Both the position numbers and the translations under genes were made by a program. The notes below the pieces were generated by a model that worked only from the letters and a program-made list of their open reading frames with translations, did not search any database and was not told the DNA's origin. A stretch of DNA of 38,652 nucleotides from a virus, in IMG/VR virus record IMGVR_UViG_3300036978_000670, positions 1 to 38,652 of that record; one strand, 5' to 3'. Every line of letters begins with the position of its first letter. The stretch's first letter is position 1. Of this stretch, positions 1 to 6,418 are shown piece by piece.

Positions 1-19
1 GAAAAAATTTTGATCGTTT
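1..19. repeat. Terminal direct repeat, left copy
   Basis: The first 19 bases (GAAAAAATTTTGATCGTTT) recur exactly as the last 19 bases of the window (38634-38652). This is either an assembly overlap of a circular or circularly permuted molecule or a very short terminal redundancy. With lambda-type terminase genes, an arbitrary circular opening point is more likely than true virion ends. The unique length is then 38,633 bp. Confidence 0.9.
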
Positions 20-83
20 TTACCGCGCAAAAAAATATTATTCCACTGGAAAAATGGACTGATGGCCAATTATGACAAAAGCA

Positions 84-112
84 TTGACACAACCGCCCCA
101 ACCCGGCAAAAT
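84..112 (+). promoter_or_regulatory. Candidate sigma70 promoter of the replication operon
   Basis: A perfect TTGACA (84-89) is followed after 17 bp by CAAAAT (107-112), four of six matches to the -10 consensus. Transcription would start near 119, at the foot of the 13-bp stem 119-149, so the helicase mRNA would begin with a very stable hairpin and a ~150-nt leader. It is the only plausible rightward promoter I see before the helicase gene. Confidence 0.5.
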
Positions 113-149
113 AAAAAAAGGCCCGGCACTCGTGGGGAGTGCCGGGCCT
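113..149 (-). terminator. Strong intrinsic terminator on the minus strand
   Basis: A perfect 13-bp stem (119-131 with 137-149, arm AGGCCCGGCACTC) closes a 5-nt loop. Read leftward it is followed by seven T (113-119 are A on the plus strand), the classic Rho-independent arrangement. On the plus strand there is no T-run, so there it would act only as a 5'-end hairpin. The only leftward source nearby is the promoter at 189-217. Confidence 0.8.
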
Positions 150-182
150 GAGGCTTGGAGAAAAACTTTGGATGAAACAAGC
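113..182 (-). ncRNA. Candidate small RNA read leftward
   Basis: A leftward promoter (189-217) and a leftward terminator (113-149) bracket about 70 nt with no reading frame, which is the layout of a phage small RNA. Between the start near 182 and the terminator stem lies an unpaired pyrimidine-rich linker with TTTTTCTCC. Its complement GGAGAAAAA is exactly the ribosome-site/A-run of the lead genes of leftward operon 1 (just before 7080) and operon 3 (just before 33012). Existence rests on promoter plus terminator; targeting is inference. Confidence 0.55.
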
Positions 183-188
183 ATCCAT

Positions 189-217
189 AGTATATCAATT
201 ATCAGGTGGATGCGCAA
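189..217 (-). promoter_or_regulatory. Leftward sigma70 promoter P0
   Basis: On the minus strand TTGCGC (217-212), a 17-bp spacer and TATACT (194-189). The -35 is identical to that of the operon 3 promoter and the -10 to that of operon 1. TGGATG at 169-174 and 207-212, with its inverted copy at 182-187, flanks the start point and could be an operator. Confidence 0.6.
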
Positions 218-269
218 TGCTAAACCTGCATTTCTCCGGCCATTTTCCTATTTTTTTTGAGGATCAAAA

Positions 270-2033
270 ATGGCAGAACAACACGACCAGCTCAGGCTCG
301 CCACCGAAATTGCAGGGCAAGATCACGCCGCCGTCCTGCGCATCTGCATGTCCTACAAGCACGTTGGATTAGCTTATTATTTCAACATGATAAGCAATGA
401 CGTTGCTTACAACACCGATAAGGGCAAGTGGATGCGCTACGTCGGCCCCAACTGGGAGGAGGATGAAGGCAATACGGTTTTGTCTCTGATCGACATCCGG
501 GTGACTGACAATCTCGACCTACTCGTGCAGGCCGAGGAGCTGCTGATGGAGCAGCTCCAAGCTGAGGTTGATGACCTCAAAGTTCCAGTCGCTGCGGCGC
601 GGGAAGCGGTCAAGATGGCGGAGAAAGACCTCAAGCAGGGCTACAGACTGGCCGCCAAAAATGTCAATGAGGACTCATCTGACGATATTTCGCGGCGCAA
701 AAACGCCTTGGCCGCTGCCGCCGAAGAGCTGGCAGAGCAGGAGCAAGAACTCGGCATCAAGATCAGCGAGGTCAAAGCGCAGAAGCGGCTGATCTCGCAG
801 ATGACCAAAGAAATCAACAAGTACCGCGAGGCTGCGGGCCGGAACAATCTGCTGGCCGTGGCCGCCACGTCGATCAACACGCGCCGCGTGACCAGTGACA
901 TGTTCGACGCGGACACGTCTTATTTGTGCTGCCAAAACACCGTATTGCGCTTCGGCAAGGAAGGTCTGATCACCGAGGTGGAGCCGTCGCCGGACTTGCT
1001 GCTGCAAAAAAAGCTGGGCTGCGATTATGTTCGCGGTACGCGGAACACGAAGTGGCTGGCCGCTCTCCGGGAAATCTGCGGCGATGATGCCGACACGCCG
1101 CCAGAGAGATCGCAGGCGGATTTCCTGCTGCGGCTGCTGGGAGCGGCCTTGGCGGGCAAAGGAGACCTGTTGCGGCATGGCCCGATCCTGTACGGCGAGG
1201 GGGCGCAGAACGGCAAGGACGTTGTCATCAATAAGCCGATGATGGCGGTGTTTGGCACCTATGCGATGGAGCATGACTCCGCGCTGCTGATGCGAGAGCA
1301 GATTGCACGGAGTGCGACCTCGGCCAACCCGCTGATTCTTTCTCTTCCAGCCCTGCGGCTGGTCATCATGCGCGAAATCGAAAAGGGCGGGGTGCTGTCG
1401 GTCAAAAAATACAAAGAACTGACAGGAGGCGGCACAGCAAACGGGCGCGACCTGCACAGCAGCAAATACGGCCAGCGGCCCATCATCGCCTTGGTAATGC
1501 TGACAACCAACGATCCGCCGTTGATCTCTCATTCTGATGCGGGGACGCAGCTCCGCATGAGCCTCGTTCCGTTTCCATACTCATTCGTTGATGACCCTGA
1601 CAAGAACAACAAATGGCAGAAAAAACGGGATGTTGATCTTGAGGCGCAGACCAAAGAAGACTTGCCAGGCATCCTCAATCTGCTGATTGAGGGCTGGCAG
1701 GACTGGATGGCAGGCAACCGCCAGCTCCGGGTGCCACTCAAGGTTTCCATGCAGACGAAAGAGTTTTTCCATGAAATCGACGAGTTGGCCCCTTGGATTG
1801 AAGCGCGGGTTACGCATATTGACCGCGCCGCAAATCCCAACTGGCGGATTGACCGGACGGATGTCTATCGCAACTACTCTGATTGGTATGGAAAGCTCAC
1901 TGGCCGCAAGGCGATGACCTCGCACATGTTCACGCGGCTGATGCGCTCCAAGGGTTTTCCCCCGGAGAATGTAGGCGGAAAGATTTGGTTTTATGGAATA
2001 AATATCAGTGAAACTGATATCCAAACGAAATAG
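270..2033 (+). CDS. SF3 / D5-type replicative helicase
   Basis: Predicted replicative DNA helicase of the P4 alpha/D5 family, 587 residues. Residues about 85-180 are highly charged and heptad-like, probably a coiled coil. The C-terminal ATPase shows a P-loop-like YGEGAQNGKD (308-317), a Walker B-like LVIMREIE (364-371), the family motif KELTGGG (382-388) and the sensor-1 block MLTTNDPP (410-417). The P-loop is odd: the family normally has GxGxNGKS, but here one extra residue (Q313) lies before NGK and Asp replaces Ser/Thr after the lysine. No primase domain is fused; the primase follows as a separate gene. Start chosen for GAGGA five bases upstream. First gene of the rightward replication operon. 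Confidence 0.85.
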   Translation: MAEQHDQLRLATEIAGQDHAAVLRICMSYKHVGLAYYFNMISNDVAYNTDKGKWMRYVGPNWEEDEGNTVLSLIDIRVTDNLDLLVQAEELLMEQLQAEVDDLKVPVAAAREAVKMAEKDLKQGYRLAAKNVNEDSSDDISRRKNALAAAAEELAEQEQELGIKISEVKAQKRLISQMTKEINKYREAAGRNNLLAVAATSINTRRVTSDMFDADTSYLCCQNTVLRFGKEGLITEVEPSPDLLLQKKLGCDYVRGTRNTKWLAALREICGDDADTPPERSQADFLLRLLGAALAGKGDLLRHGPILYGEGAQNGKDVVINKPMMAVFGTYAMEHDSALLMREQIARSATSANPLILSLPALRLVIMREIEKGGVLSVKKYKELTGGGTANGRDLHSSKYGQRPIIALVMLTTNDPPLISHSDAGTQLRMSLVPFPYSFVDDPDKNNKWQKKRDVDLEAQTKEDLPGILNLLIEGWQDWMAGNRQLRVPLKVSMQTKEFFHEIDELAPWIEARVTHIDRAANPNWRIDRTDVYRNYSDWYGKLTGRKAMTSHMFTRLMRSKGFPPENVGGKIWFYGINISETDIQTK

Positions 2034-2050
2034 GATAACCCATGACCGGC

Positions 2051-2182
2051 CATGATGTTATGATGTTTTTTTGTCACACCTGCTTTTCCGGCGTAGATTC
2101 TTTTTTTGTTTTTTTTTAAAAAAACTATTTTTGAATCTCATATGCGCGAAAACATATAGGGGTAAAACATCATAACATCATG
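2051..2182. other. Candidate replication origin: inverted iterons in AT-rich spacer
   Basis: A perfect 19-bp inverted repeat, CATGATGTTATGATGTTTT at 2051-2069 and its complement at 2164-2182, brackets 94 bp rich in T- and A-runs. Each arm holds two tandem 8-mers ATGATGTT (2052-2059, 2060-2067; inverted copies 2166-2173, 2174-2181). Inverted pairs of short iterons flanking an AT-rich segment, between helicase and primase genes, fit an origin bound by a phage initiator. An operator or mRNA hairpin over the primase leader is the alternative. Confidence 0.45.
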
Positions 2183-2197
2183 CCAAGGAGCGCAACC

Positions 2198-3952
2198 ATG
2201 ACCCACCTCTTCAAACTCCACGCCGACGCAGGCTACAAATCTATCTCTGTCGGTTCTGCCCGCCGCGACGGAGCCTGCCCATTCTGCGCCTCAGACCGTG
2301 CGTTTCAAATTCTGCTGACGGCAAAAAGCTCAAGATGTCCAGCACTTGGATACTATCACTGCTGGGCTTGCGACAAAAAAGGCGACGCAATAACATGGCA
2401 GATGGAGGTCAACGGCCTCACCTTTCCGCAGGCCGCCGAGGCCTGCGGAGCGGAACTTGAAGACAGCCAGCAGCCCGGCAGCAAGCCGCGCCGGAAACGC
2501 CCTGTTCCCGGCCTGCCGCCGCTGCCCGCGCCGTCCTCCGCGTCCACGGCTTGGCATCCGCAGCCGGATGCTTGGCCGGAGTACGTCTCTCGCTCCGAGG
2601 CGTGGATTGAACATGCTGAAAAGCTGATCGCCGCTTGCCACGAGGCCCTACTCGCCCGCTCATCCGCCTTGGCGTGGCTGGCCCAGCGCGGCGTGACATT
2701 GGAGCTGATCAAGCAGCACCGCCTTGGTGTCCACCTCGGCGAGCGCGTGCGCGGCGAGGACTACCAGCCCTCCTACCGCATGGCTTCAGCATGGGGCATG
2801 GATGGCATTGGCGACGGCGGCAAGCAGAGCAAGATCATCATCCCTGCCGGGATTGTCATCCCCTGCTTTCCGCGCCCCAGAGAGCTGCGCCGGGTTAACA
2901 TCCGCACCATGCGCGGAGAGCCTAAGTACCGTGTCATCAAGGGCAGCCAGCCGTTCACGGTCGCCCAGACCGTGCTCAATCCGGGCCATGACGTGGCGAT
3001 TATCCTTGAGACCGAGCTGGACGGCATCGCCCTATCCGGCCTCCTGCCGGACATCACGATCATCCCGATGGGTTCCGCGACCGGGCGACCGGGCGCGGAA
3101 GTCAACAAGGAGCTGCGCCACAAAAGCCTGATCCTGCTGGCCCTTGACCGTGACGAGGCGGGCATCAAGGGCGTGGACTGGTGGCTGGAACACTACCGGC
3201 AGGCGCAGCCGTGGTGCTGTCCGGCTGGTAGTTTTTGGGTTCACCCAGCACGCCGCCGCGACGGAGATGACCACGGCAAGCCGTACAAAGACACTGGCGA
3301 CACGATCCGCGCAGGCTGTGATCAGCGGGCATGGGCCGCTGAAGGCATCGCTCTCTATGCAGCCCATGCTCCAGCAGCGCAAAAGGATGATTTTCTTTCG
3401 CAAAAAAAAGGAGCGCAGCTTACGGGCGCGGGGGAGGCCGGGAAAATTGATGCGGCTGAACTGTTGGCGTTTTGCATCCTTTGGCCGGAACACTCTGCTC
3501 AACTGCTCACTGCTGATGCCGTCAAAAACGATCATGATGCCGTCAAAATCTGCGAGCTGCTGCTTGCCAATGGTGGACAGCCTGAGCTACTGCTCGGCGC
3601 AACAGAGGGGCGTTTGCGTGACTCAGTGGAGCATGTGCTGCGGCAGGACGGCGGAGCATGGCAGTGGTTAGATGATCCGCAGCCGTTCTTTGCTCGGCTC
3701 TTGCCGCTGCGCCGCCTTGGGGAGTTACTGGGCTTGATTGGTGCGTTATTGATCAAGACAGATGGTGTATGCCGCCGTGATTACAGCAACGTACATGCCA
3801 AATGGACGGATAGCCAGCGGAATGAGGTGCTTGATATAGTGCAACGAGCTGAAGTGATTAAATATCTTGACAAGCTACCGGAAGGTCGGTACACTGGTGC
3901 AGAGCTGATTGCTATCGCTGATCACAGCACAACCTATGGAGGCGAAAAATGA
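2198..3952 (+). CDS. DNA primase (C4 zinc + TOPRIM)
   Basis: Predicted DnaG-type primase, 584 residues, making RNA primers for the helicase encoded upstream. The N-terminus carries a four-cysteine zinc site (C27, C30, C55, C58; CPFC and CWAC followed by KKGD), as in T7 gp4-like primases. A TOPRIM core follows: glutamate motif ETELDG (271-276) and metal-binding DRD (317-319). The last ~200 residues are helical and may correspond to a DnaG helicase-interaction domain. The start is the second ATG: AAGGAG sits seven bases before it, whereas an upstream ATG at 2180 lies inside the inverted repeat with no ribosome site. It overlaps the next gene by four bases (ATGA). Confidence 0.85.
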   Translation: MTHLFKLHADAGYKSISVGSARRDGACPFCASDRAFQILLTAKSSRCPALGYYHCWACDKKGDAITWQMEVNGLTFPQAAEACGAELEDSQQPGSKPRRKRPVPGLPPLPAPSSASTAWHPQPDAWPEYVSRSEAWIEHAEKLIAACHEALLARSSALAWLAQRGVTLELIKQHRLGVHLGERVRGEDYQPSYRMASAWGMDGIGDGGKQSKIIIPAGIVIPCFPRPRELRRVNIRTMRGEPKYRVIKGSQPFTVAQTVLNPGHDVAIILETELDGIALSGLLPDITIIPMGSATGRPGAEVNKELRHKSLILLALDRDEAGIKGVDWWLEHYRQAQPWCCPAGSFWVHPARRRDGDDHGKPYKDTGDTIRAGCDQRAWAAEGIALYAAHAPAAQKDDFLSQKKGAQLTGAGEAGKIDAAELLAFCILWPEHSAQLLTADAVKNDHDAVKICELLLANGGQPELLLGATEGRLRDSVEHVLRQDGGAWQWLDDPQPFFARLLPLRRLGELLGLIGALLIKTDGVCRRDYSNVHAKWTDSQRNEVLDIVQRAEVIKYLDKLPEGRYTGAELIAIADHSTTYGGEK

Positions 3953-4296
3953 ACGTTGATAAAATAATTGAGGCCCTATCTCAGTGCTATTCTCAAAAAA
4001 AAGTGCATTTTGGCGATCCGTCGGGCGCAGAAATCATTGACGTGATTGAACACAGAGATACCGTCGCGCTGGTGACGGCGGAACCGGACGCATGGATGGT
4101 CTTGCACGGCTTTGGCTGGTGGCTATCAAATCATCACGAAGAGCCTTGCCTGACCTGTTCCAACATCAAGAACAAGGACGCTTGCCCGGATTGCGGCGGA
4201 ACAGGCTCGTTTTGGTGCGACGGCGAGGGCGAGATGCGGACGCTATCCGAAATGCAAGCAGCTTATCAGATTCAGCGGGCGCAGAAGCAGGTTTAG
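3949..4296 (+). CDS. Small zinc-finger protein of the replication operon
   Basis: Hypothetical protein of 115 residues, translationally coupled to the primase by an ATGA overlap. The C-terminal half has CLTC, CPDCGGTG and a further Cys (FWC), a DnaJ-like cysteine-rich arrangement probably binding one zinc. The N-terminal half is acidic with hydrophobic stretches. A related CPDCGGKG knuckle occurs in the gene at 33265-33549, suggesting a small family. Function is unknown; position suggests an accessory role in replication or early control. Confidence 0.75.
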   Translation: MNVDKIIEALSQCYSQKKVHFGDPSGAEIIDVIEHRDTVALVTAEPDAWMVLHGFGWWLSNHHEEPCLTCSNIKNKDACPDCGGTGSFWCDGEGEMRTLSEMQAAYQIQRAQKQV

Positions 4297-4302
4297 CGTC
4301 TG

Positions 4303-4416
4303 ATGGGAACAGACGTGGACAGCGGCAAGAGATACTGCCGCAAGGTGCAGGGCAAGCAGCGGTACATCTGCGTTTTTCCACAAAAAAATAGGTCTTCGTT
4401 TCCGGCGCGGGCTTGA
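4303..4416 (+). CDS. Possible 37-residue basic protein
   Basis: A short frame begins at an ATG seven bases after the preceding stop and ends in TGA overlapping a TTG start (TTGA). The first ~24 codons use the G/C-ending codons typical of neighbouring genes and encode a basic Cys-containing peptide (KRYCRKVQGKQRYICVF). No clear ribosome site is visible. The 11-bp inverted repeat 4387-4435 starts inside it. Expressed only if coupled to the upstream gene. Confidence 0.35.
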   Translation: MGTDVDSGKRYCRKVQGKQRYICVFPQKNRSSFPARA

Positions 4417-4435
4417 CCGGGAATGAAGACCTATT
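4387..4435. repeat. 11-bp inverted repeat across two small frames
   Basis: AATAGGTCTTC (4387-4397) and its exact complement (4425-4435) are separated by 27 bases. The inner bases TTCCGG and CCGGGAA extend the pairing imperfectly. The stem covers the start codon of the 4413-4565 frame and could control its initiation. There is no T-run, so it is not a typical terminator. Confidence 0.5.
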
Positions 4436-4565
4436 GGCACGGCTGATCAGCAAGCTGTGGCAGGCGGAAGGAGTGGCGGAATGCCTTGATCAGCTCGCAC
4501 GCTCATCGCAGCAGAGCGATGACCTCGCCGGTGTGCTGCACAGCCTGCTGCTCCTGCACCAATAA
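4413..4565 (+). CDS. Possible 50-residue helical protein with TTG start
   Basis: An open frame of 50 codons starting at TTG, overlapping the previous stop (TTGA) and ending directly before the terminator hairpin at 4564-4595. The product is leucine-rich and amphipathic (LLARLISKLW, LAGVLHSLLLL), which looks protein-like. No ATG is available because an in-frame stop lies at 4389-4391. The opposite strand is also open here (4626-4447), but that frame runs through the terminator and looks less natural. Confidence 0.45.
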   Translation: MTGNEDLLARLISKLWQAEGVAECLDQLARSSQQSDDLAGVLHSLLLLHQ

Positions 4566-4595
4566 AAAAAGGCCGCTGGATTGCTCCTGCGGCCT
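4564..4595 (-). terminator. Intrinsic terminator of leftward operon 1
   Basis: Stem AGGCCGC (4570-4576) with GCGGCCT (4589-4595), 12-nt loop, followed on the minus strand by seven T. It lies 75 bp beyond the last stop of leftward operon 1 and just behind the rightward replication genes, so it separates convergent units. Confidence 0.75.
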
Positions 4596-4642
4596 GCGGA
4601 TTTACGTACGCTTGCATCAAAGCCATATTCCTTTCCCGACGA

Positions 4643-4662
4643 CCGGGCCGTTTGTGGCCCGG
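4643..4662 (-). repeat. Stem-loop after the last operon 1 gene
   Basis: CCGGGCC (4643-4649) pairs with GGCCCGG (4656-4662) around a 6-nt loop, nine bases beyond the stop codon at 4671. There is no T-run. It matches the placement of the stem-loops behind other leftward genes and may protect the mRNA 3' end. Confidence 0.65.
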
Positions 4663-4670
4663 CTTGACGT

Positions 4671-4979
4671 TTATCTCTGCATCACAAAACACTCTTGATC
4701 ATCGTCATAACTAACACCACAGCGGATGAGCATGATGATATCATCCTCTGTGGTCGTGTTTTTGAGTTCATCCGGTCCAACGGACAGAGTGATCAGGTCT
4801 CTTGACGCACAAGAGACGATGTCATGGCCAATGATCTCGTGGATGTCATCATAAGCGAGCGAAGACAACTTGATCATTGCGCAGATGTCTGGACACTTGT
4901 GCAGCTTATCCTCAACGCGCTCAAACTTACAGTATTCGTGGGCGTTTCTTTCAAATACTTCATTTATGTTTTCCAGCAT
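4671..4979 (-). CDS. Acidic hypothetical protein, last gene of leftward operon 1
   Basis: Unrecognised acidic protein of 102 residues with an Asp/Glu-rich middle (TTTEDD, SYDDDQ) and Cys residues at scattered positions, including HKCPDIC. The start has a clean AAGGAG seven bases upstream, preceded by a GC-rich hairpin at 5003-5021. It is followed by a stem-loop nine bases after the stop and by the operon terminator. An acidic, DNA-mimic-like composition is common among phage anti-host and anti-defence proteins, but nothing specific supports that here. Confidence 0.7.
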   Translation of the reverse strand: MLENINEVFERNAHEYCKFERVEDKLHKCPDICAMIKLSSLAYDDIHEIIGHDIVSCASRDLITLSVGPDELKNTTTEDDIIMLIRCGVSYDDDQECFVMQR

Positions 4980-5002
4980 TTCATTCTCCTTTTCCGATTT
5001 AC

Positions 5003-5021
5003 GGCGCAGGAAATCCGCGCC
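5003..5021 (-). repeat. Intergenic stem-loop before the acidic gene
   Basis: GGCGC (5003-5007) pairs with GCGCC (5017-5021) and GGA with TCC inside, one bulged A. It sits ~25 bases upstream of the start at 4979, in a 112-bp gap of operon 1. Otherwise that gap shows no reading frame. Confidence 0.5.
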
Positions 5022-5091
5022 GGGGAACTACGTGAACATCATGCGGCTGCTCATGGGGCGACGGATTGGATACCGCCGCAGCCTACGCCCT

Positions 5092-5298
5092 TTACAGATT
5101 TACTCGCTCCCAACTGCCTACATTCAGCGATATCAACGCCATCCTTGGCCCAACGTCAAGATTGGCAAAATTACCTTTATCTCCCTTCCATCCGCGCTTG
5201 TCATTGTTAGAGCATTCGACCGAGCAGTATTTTCCGGCTGACCCCTTTTTAGGGGTAAAATCCGTGTAACAGTGCCTGCATTGCTTAGTTTTGTTCAT
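5092..5298 (-). CDS. Small zinc-knuckle protein
   Basis: Protein of 68 residues with four cysteines spaced as a treble-clef zinc knuckle (CRHC at 7-10 and CSVEC at 25-29) in a basic N-terminal half, so nucleic-acid binding is plausible. The start at 5298 is chosen because GGAGG lies about six bases upstream; a longer frame to 5325 has no ribosome site. It overlaps the end of the preceding gene by 14 bases, indicating coupling. Confidence 0.7.
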   Translation of the reverse strand: MNKTKQCRHCYTDFTPKKGSAGKYCSVECSNNDKRGWKGDKGNFANLDVGPRMALISLNVGSWERVNL

Positions 5299-5680
5299 GA
5301 TTTGCCCCCTCCAGCTCTTTAACATTAGTCAGGAAAATGGCATCCATCTCATCATAATCTACACCGAGCAAATGGTCGCCGAAAGTTGCCAGCGCGTCGC
5401 ATTGGTAAGCAGTCTCAGCTCTGCGGCAGAGGTGCGCATAGAGCCGCCGCATCGCTTTTTTGTATCCTGCTAACTTGCACAGATGTAGCAGTGGGTATTG
5501 TATCGCCCAGCACGTCTTCCTCGCGACCTCCATCGGCATCAAGGCGGCTTTCCTGTCTGTCCACAGCCCGCAGCTCTCCGTCCTCGCATCCACAACCCAC
5601 AGTCCGCGTCTGTTTATTCTTCTGCAAAACCACCACGGCTTGCCCTTCGGCCTCTTTTTGCACGTCCCGCATGTAGGCAT
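5285..5680 (-). CDS. Cysteine/tryptophan-rich hypothetical protein
   Basis: Unrecognised protein of 131 residues. It begins with a CGTC knuckle, has further Cys (WWFCRR, ESCGLW, KTCW, LCK, LCRR) and ends acidic. The start at 5680 has an ideal AGGAGGG eight bases upstream. Its first 89 codons lie inside the 3' part of the upstream gene in another frame, an unusually long same-strand overlap; protein-like composition in this frame suggests this is the real coding frame there. A metal-binding role is plausible from the cysteines. Confidence 0.7.
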   Translation of the reverse strand: MPTCGTCKKRPKGKPWWFCRRINRRGLWVVDARTESCGLWTDRKAALMPMEVARKTCWAIQYPLLHLCKLAGYKKAMRRLYAHLCRRAETAYQCDALATFGDHLLGVDYDEMDAIFLTNVKELEGANHEQN

Positions 5681-6032
5681 GATTCGCCCTCCTATGATAG
5701 ATTTTTTGTTGTACAATTTTCCCCTTTTGCCACAGACAATCCCGCGCTGCCTCCTCGCCGAGGAAGACACATAGCCTCCAGCCGTTTTGGTAGCACGCCG
5801 CAGCCTGATCCAAGTCTCCGCTGCGCTCGAAACACAGCCCAGCCCGGCCCAACGCTTTCGCCCGCCGCTCAGTCTGTCCCGGTAGATGACTAAGCTGCCG
5901 GGCAGCATTGACGTAGCAGCACGCTGCGCCCTTCCATTTCATCGCCCGCTCCTCACACCGGGCGCGGGCGATGAAATGCTTGCCGATGAACAGCAATTTT
6001 AATGCCGCTCCGCCCTCGATCAGCCCTTGCAT
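5415..6032 (-). CDS. TPR-like hypothetical protein with overprinted C-terminus
   Basis: Up to 205 residues. The segment RAKALGRAGLCFERSGDLDQ and the following AAACYQNGW resemble a tetratricopeptide unit (paired helices with a GD turn), so protein-protein interaction is likely. TGATG joins it to the preceding stop, and GGGAGG lies six bases before this ATG; another ATG at 6038 is possible. After about residue 118 the frame enters the next gene and becomes low in hydrophobic content, as a shadow frame would. Either the C-terminus is a novel extension or an indel has removed the original stop near 5680. Confidence 0.6.
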   Translation of the reverse strand: MQGLIEGGAALKLLFIGKHFIARARCEERAMKWKGAACCYVNAARQLSHLPGQTERRAKALGRAGLCFERSGDLDQAAACYQNGWRLCVFLGEEAARDCLWQKGKIVQQKIYHRRANHAYMRDVQKEAEGQAVVVLQKNKQTRTVGCGCEDGELRAVDRQESRLDADGGREEDVLGDTIPTATSVQVSRIQKSDAAALCAPLPQS

Positions 6033-6418
6033 CAGCATCCTCCCTTGCCTTTTCCCGGCCTGCGGCCCAGTGCCGCCTTGGCCTGACCTGCTGTAACGCC
6101 CATCGGCTCAATGGTCGTCTTGACAACCACTCCGTCAACTTTCGGGCAGCGGTGGATCACCGCCACGCCGCTGCCGATGATTGATGGCTTGAGACGCATC
6201 GTCCTGCCGCAGCGCGGGCATCGCTCCCACGCTGGCAGCCGGGGAATCTCAGCGATCATCTCGCGTATCTGGCTTGCTATGTGGTCTGATACAGCCCTCT
6301 GGCCGCTGCACATCCTCGACATATACGGATGTGTGACACCAAGTGCTTTTGCCGCGTCAACTATCCCCACCAGCCCTAAAACCAACAGTGATGCGTTTAA
6401 CTCTTCTTTGGTCATCAT
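6032..6418 (-). CDS. HTH plus zinc-ribbon regulator
   Basis: Predicted DNA-binding protein of 128 residues. Residues about 18-52 form a helix-turn-helix of Cro/CI-like look (DAAKALGVTHPYMSR, then GQRAVSDHIASQI). A metal site follows (C67, C70, H89, C91) and the tail is basic and glycine-rich (PGKGKGGC). AAGGAG lies before the ATG, which overlaps the stop of the preceding gene (ATGA). As the only clear HTH protein in the genome it is the best candidate binder of the palindromic operators at 7150-7181, 11368-11414 or 33058-33090; which one is unknown. Confidence 0.75.
   Translation of the reverse strand: MMTKEELNASLLVLGLVGIVDAAKALGVTHPYMSRMCSGQRAVSDHIASQIREMIAEIPRLPAWERCPRCGRTMRLKPSIIGSGVAVIHRCPKVDGVVVKTTIEPMGVTAGQAKAALGRRPGKGKGGC

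Noticed and set aside
72-260. Open frame of 62 codons on the plus strand before the helicase
   Set aside because: No ribosome site; it runs straight through the 13-bp terminator/hairpin and the leftward promoter, and its composition is that of non-coding DNA.
675-1532. Long antisense frame within the helicase gene
   Set aside because: It is the mirror of a GC-rich coding frame, with Arg/Gln/His-rich composition and no start signals; the same holds for other long antisense frames in the structural genes.
4447-4626. Leftward frame (MALMQAYVNP...) after the operon 1 stem-loop
   Set aside because: The stem-loop plus AAAGGA before ATG looks tempting, but the frame reads through the seven-T terminator and gives a low-complexity Ala/Gly/Arg product. 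It may be a decayed cassette remnant.
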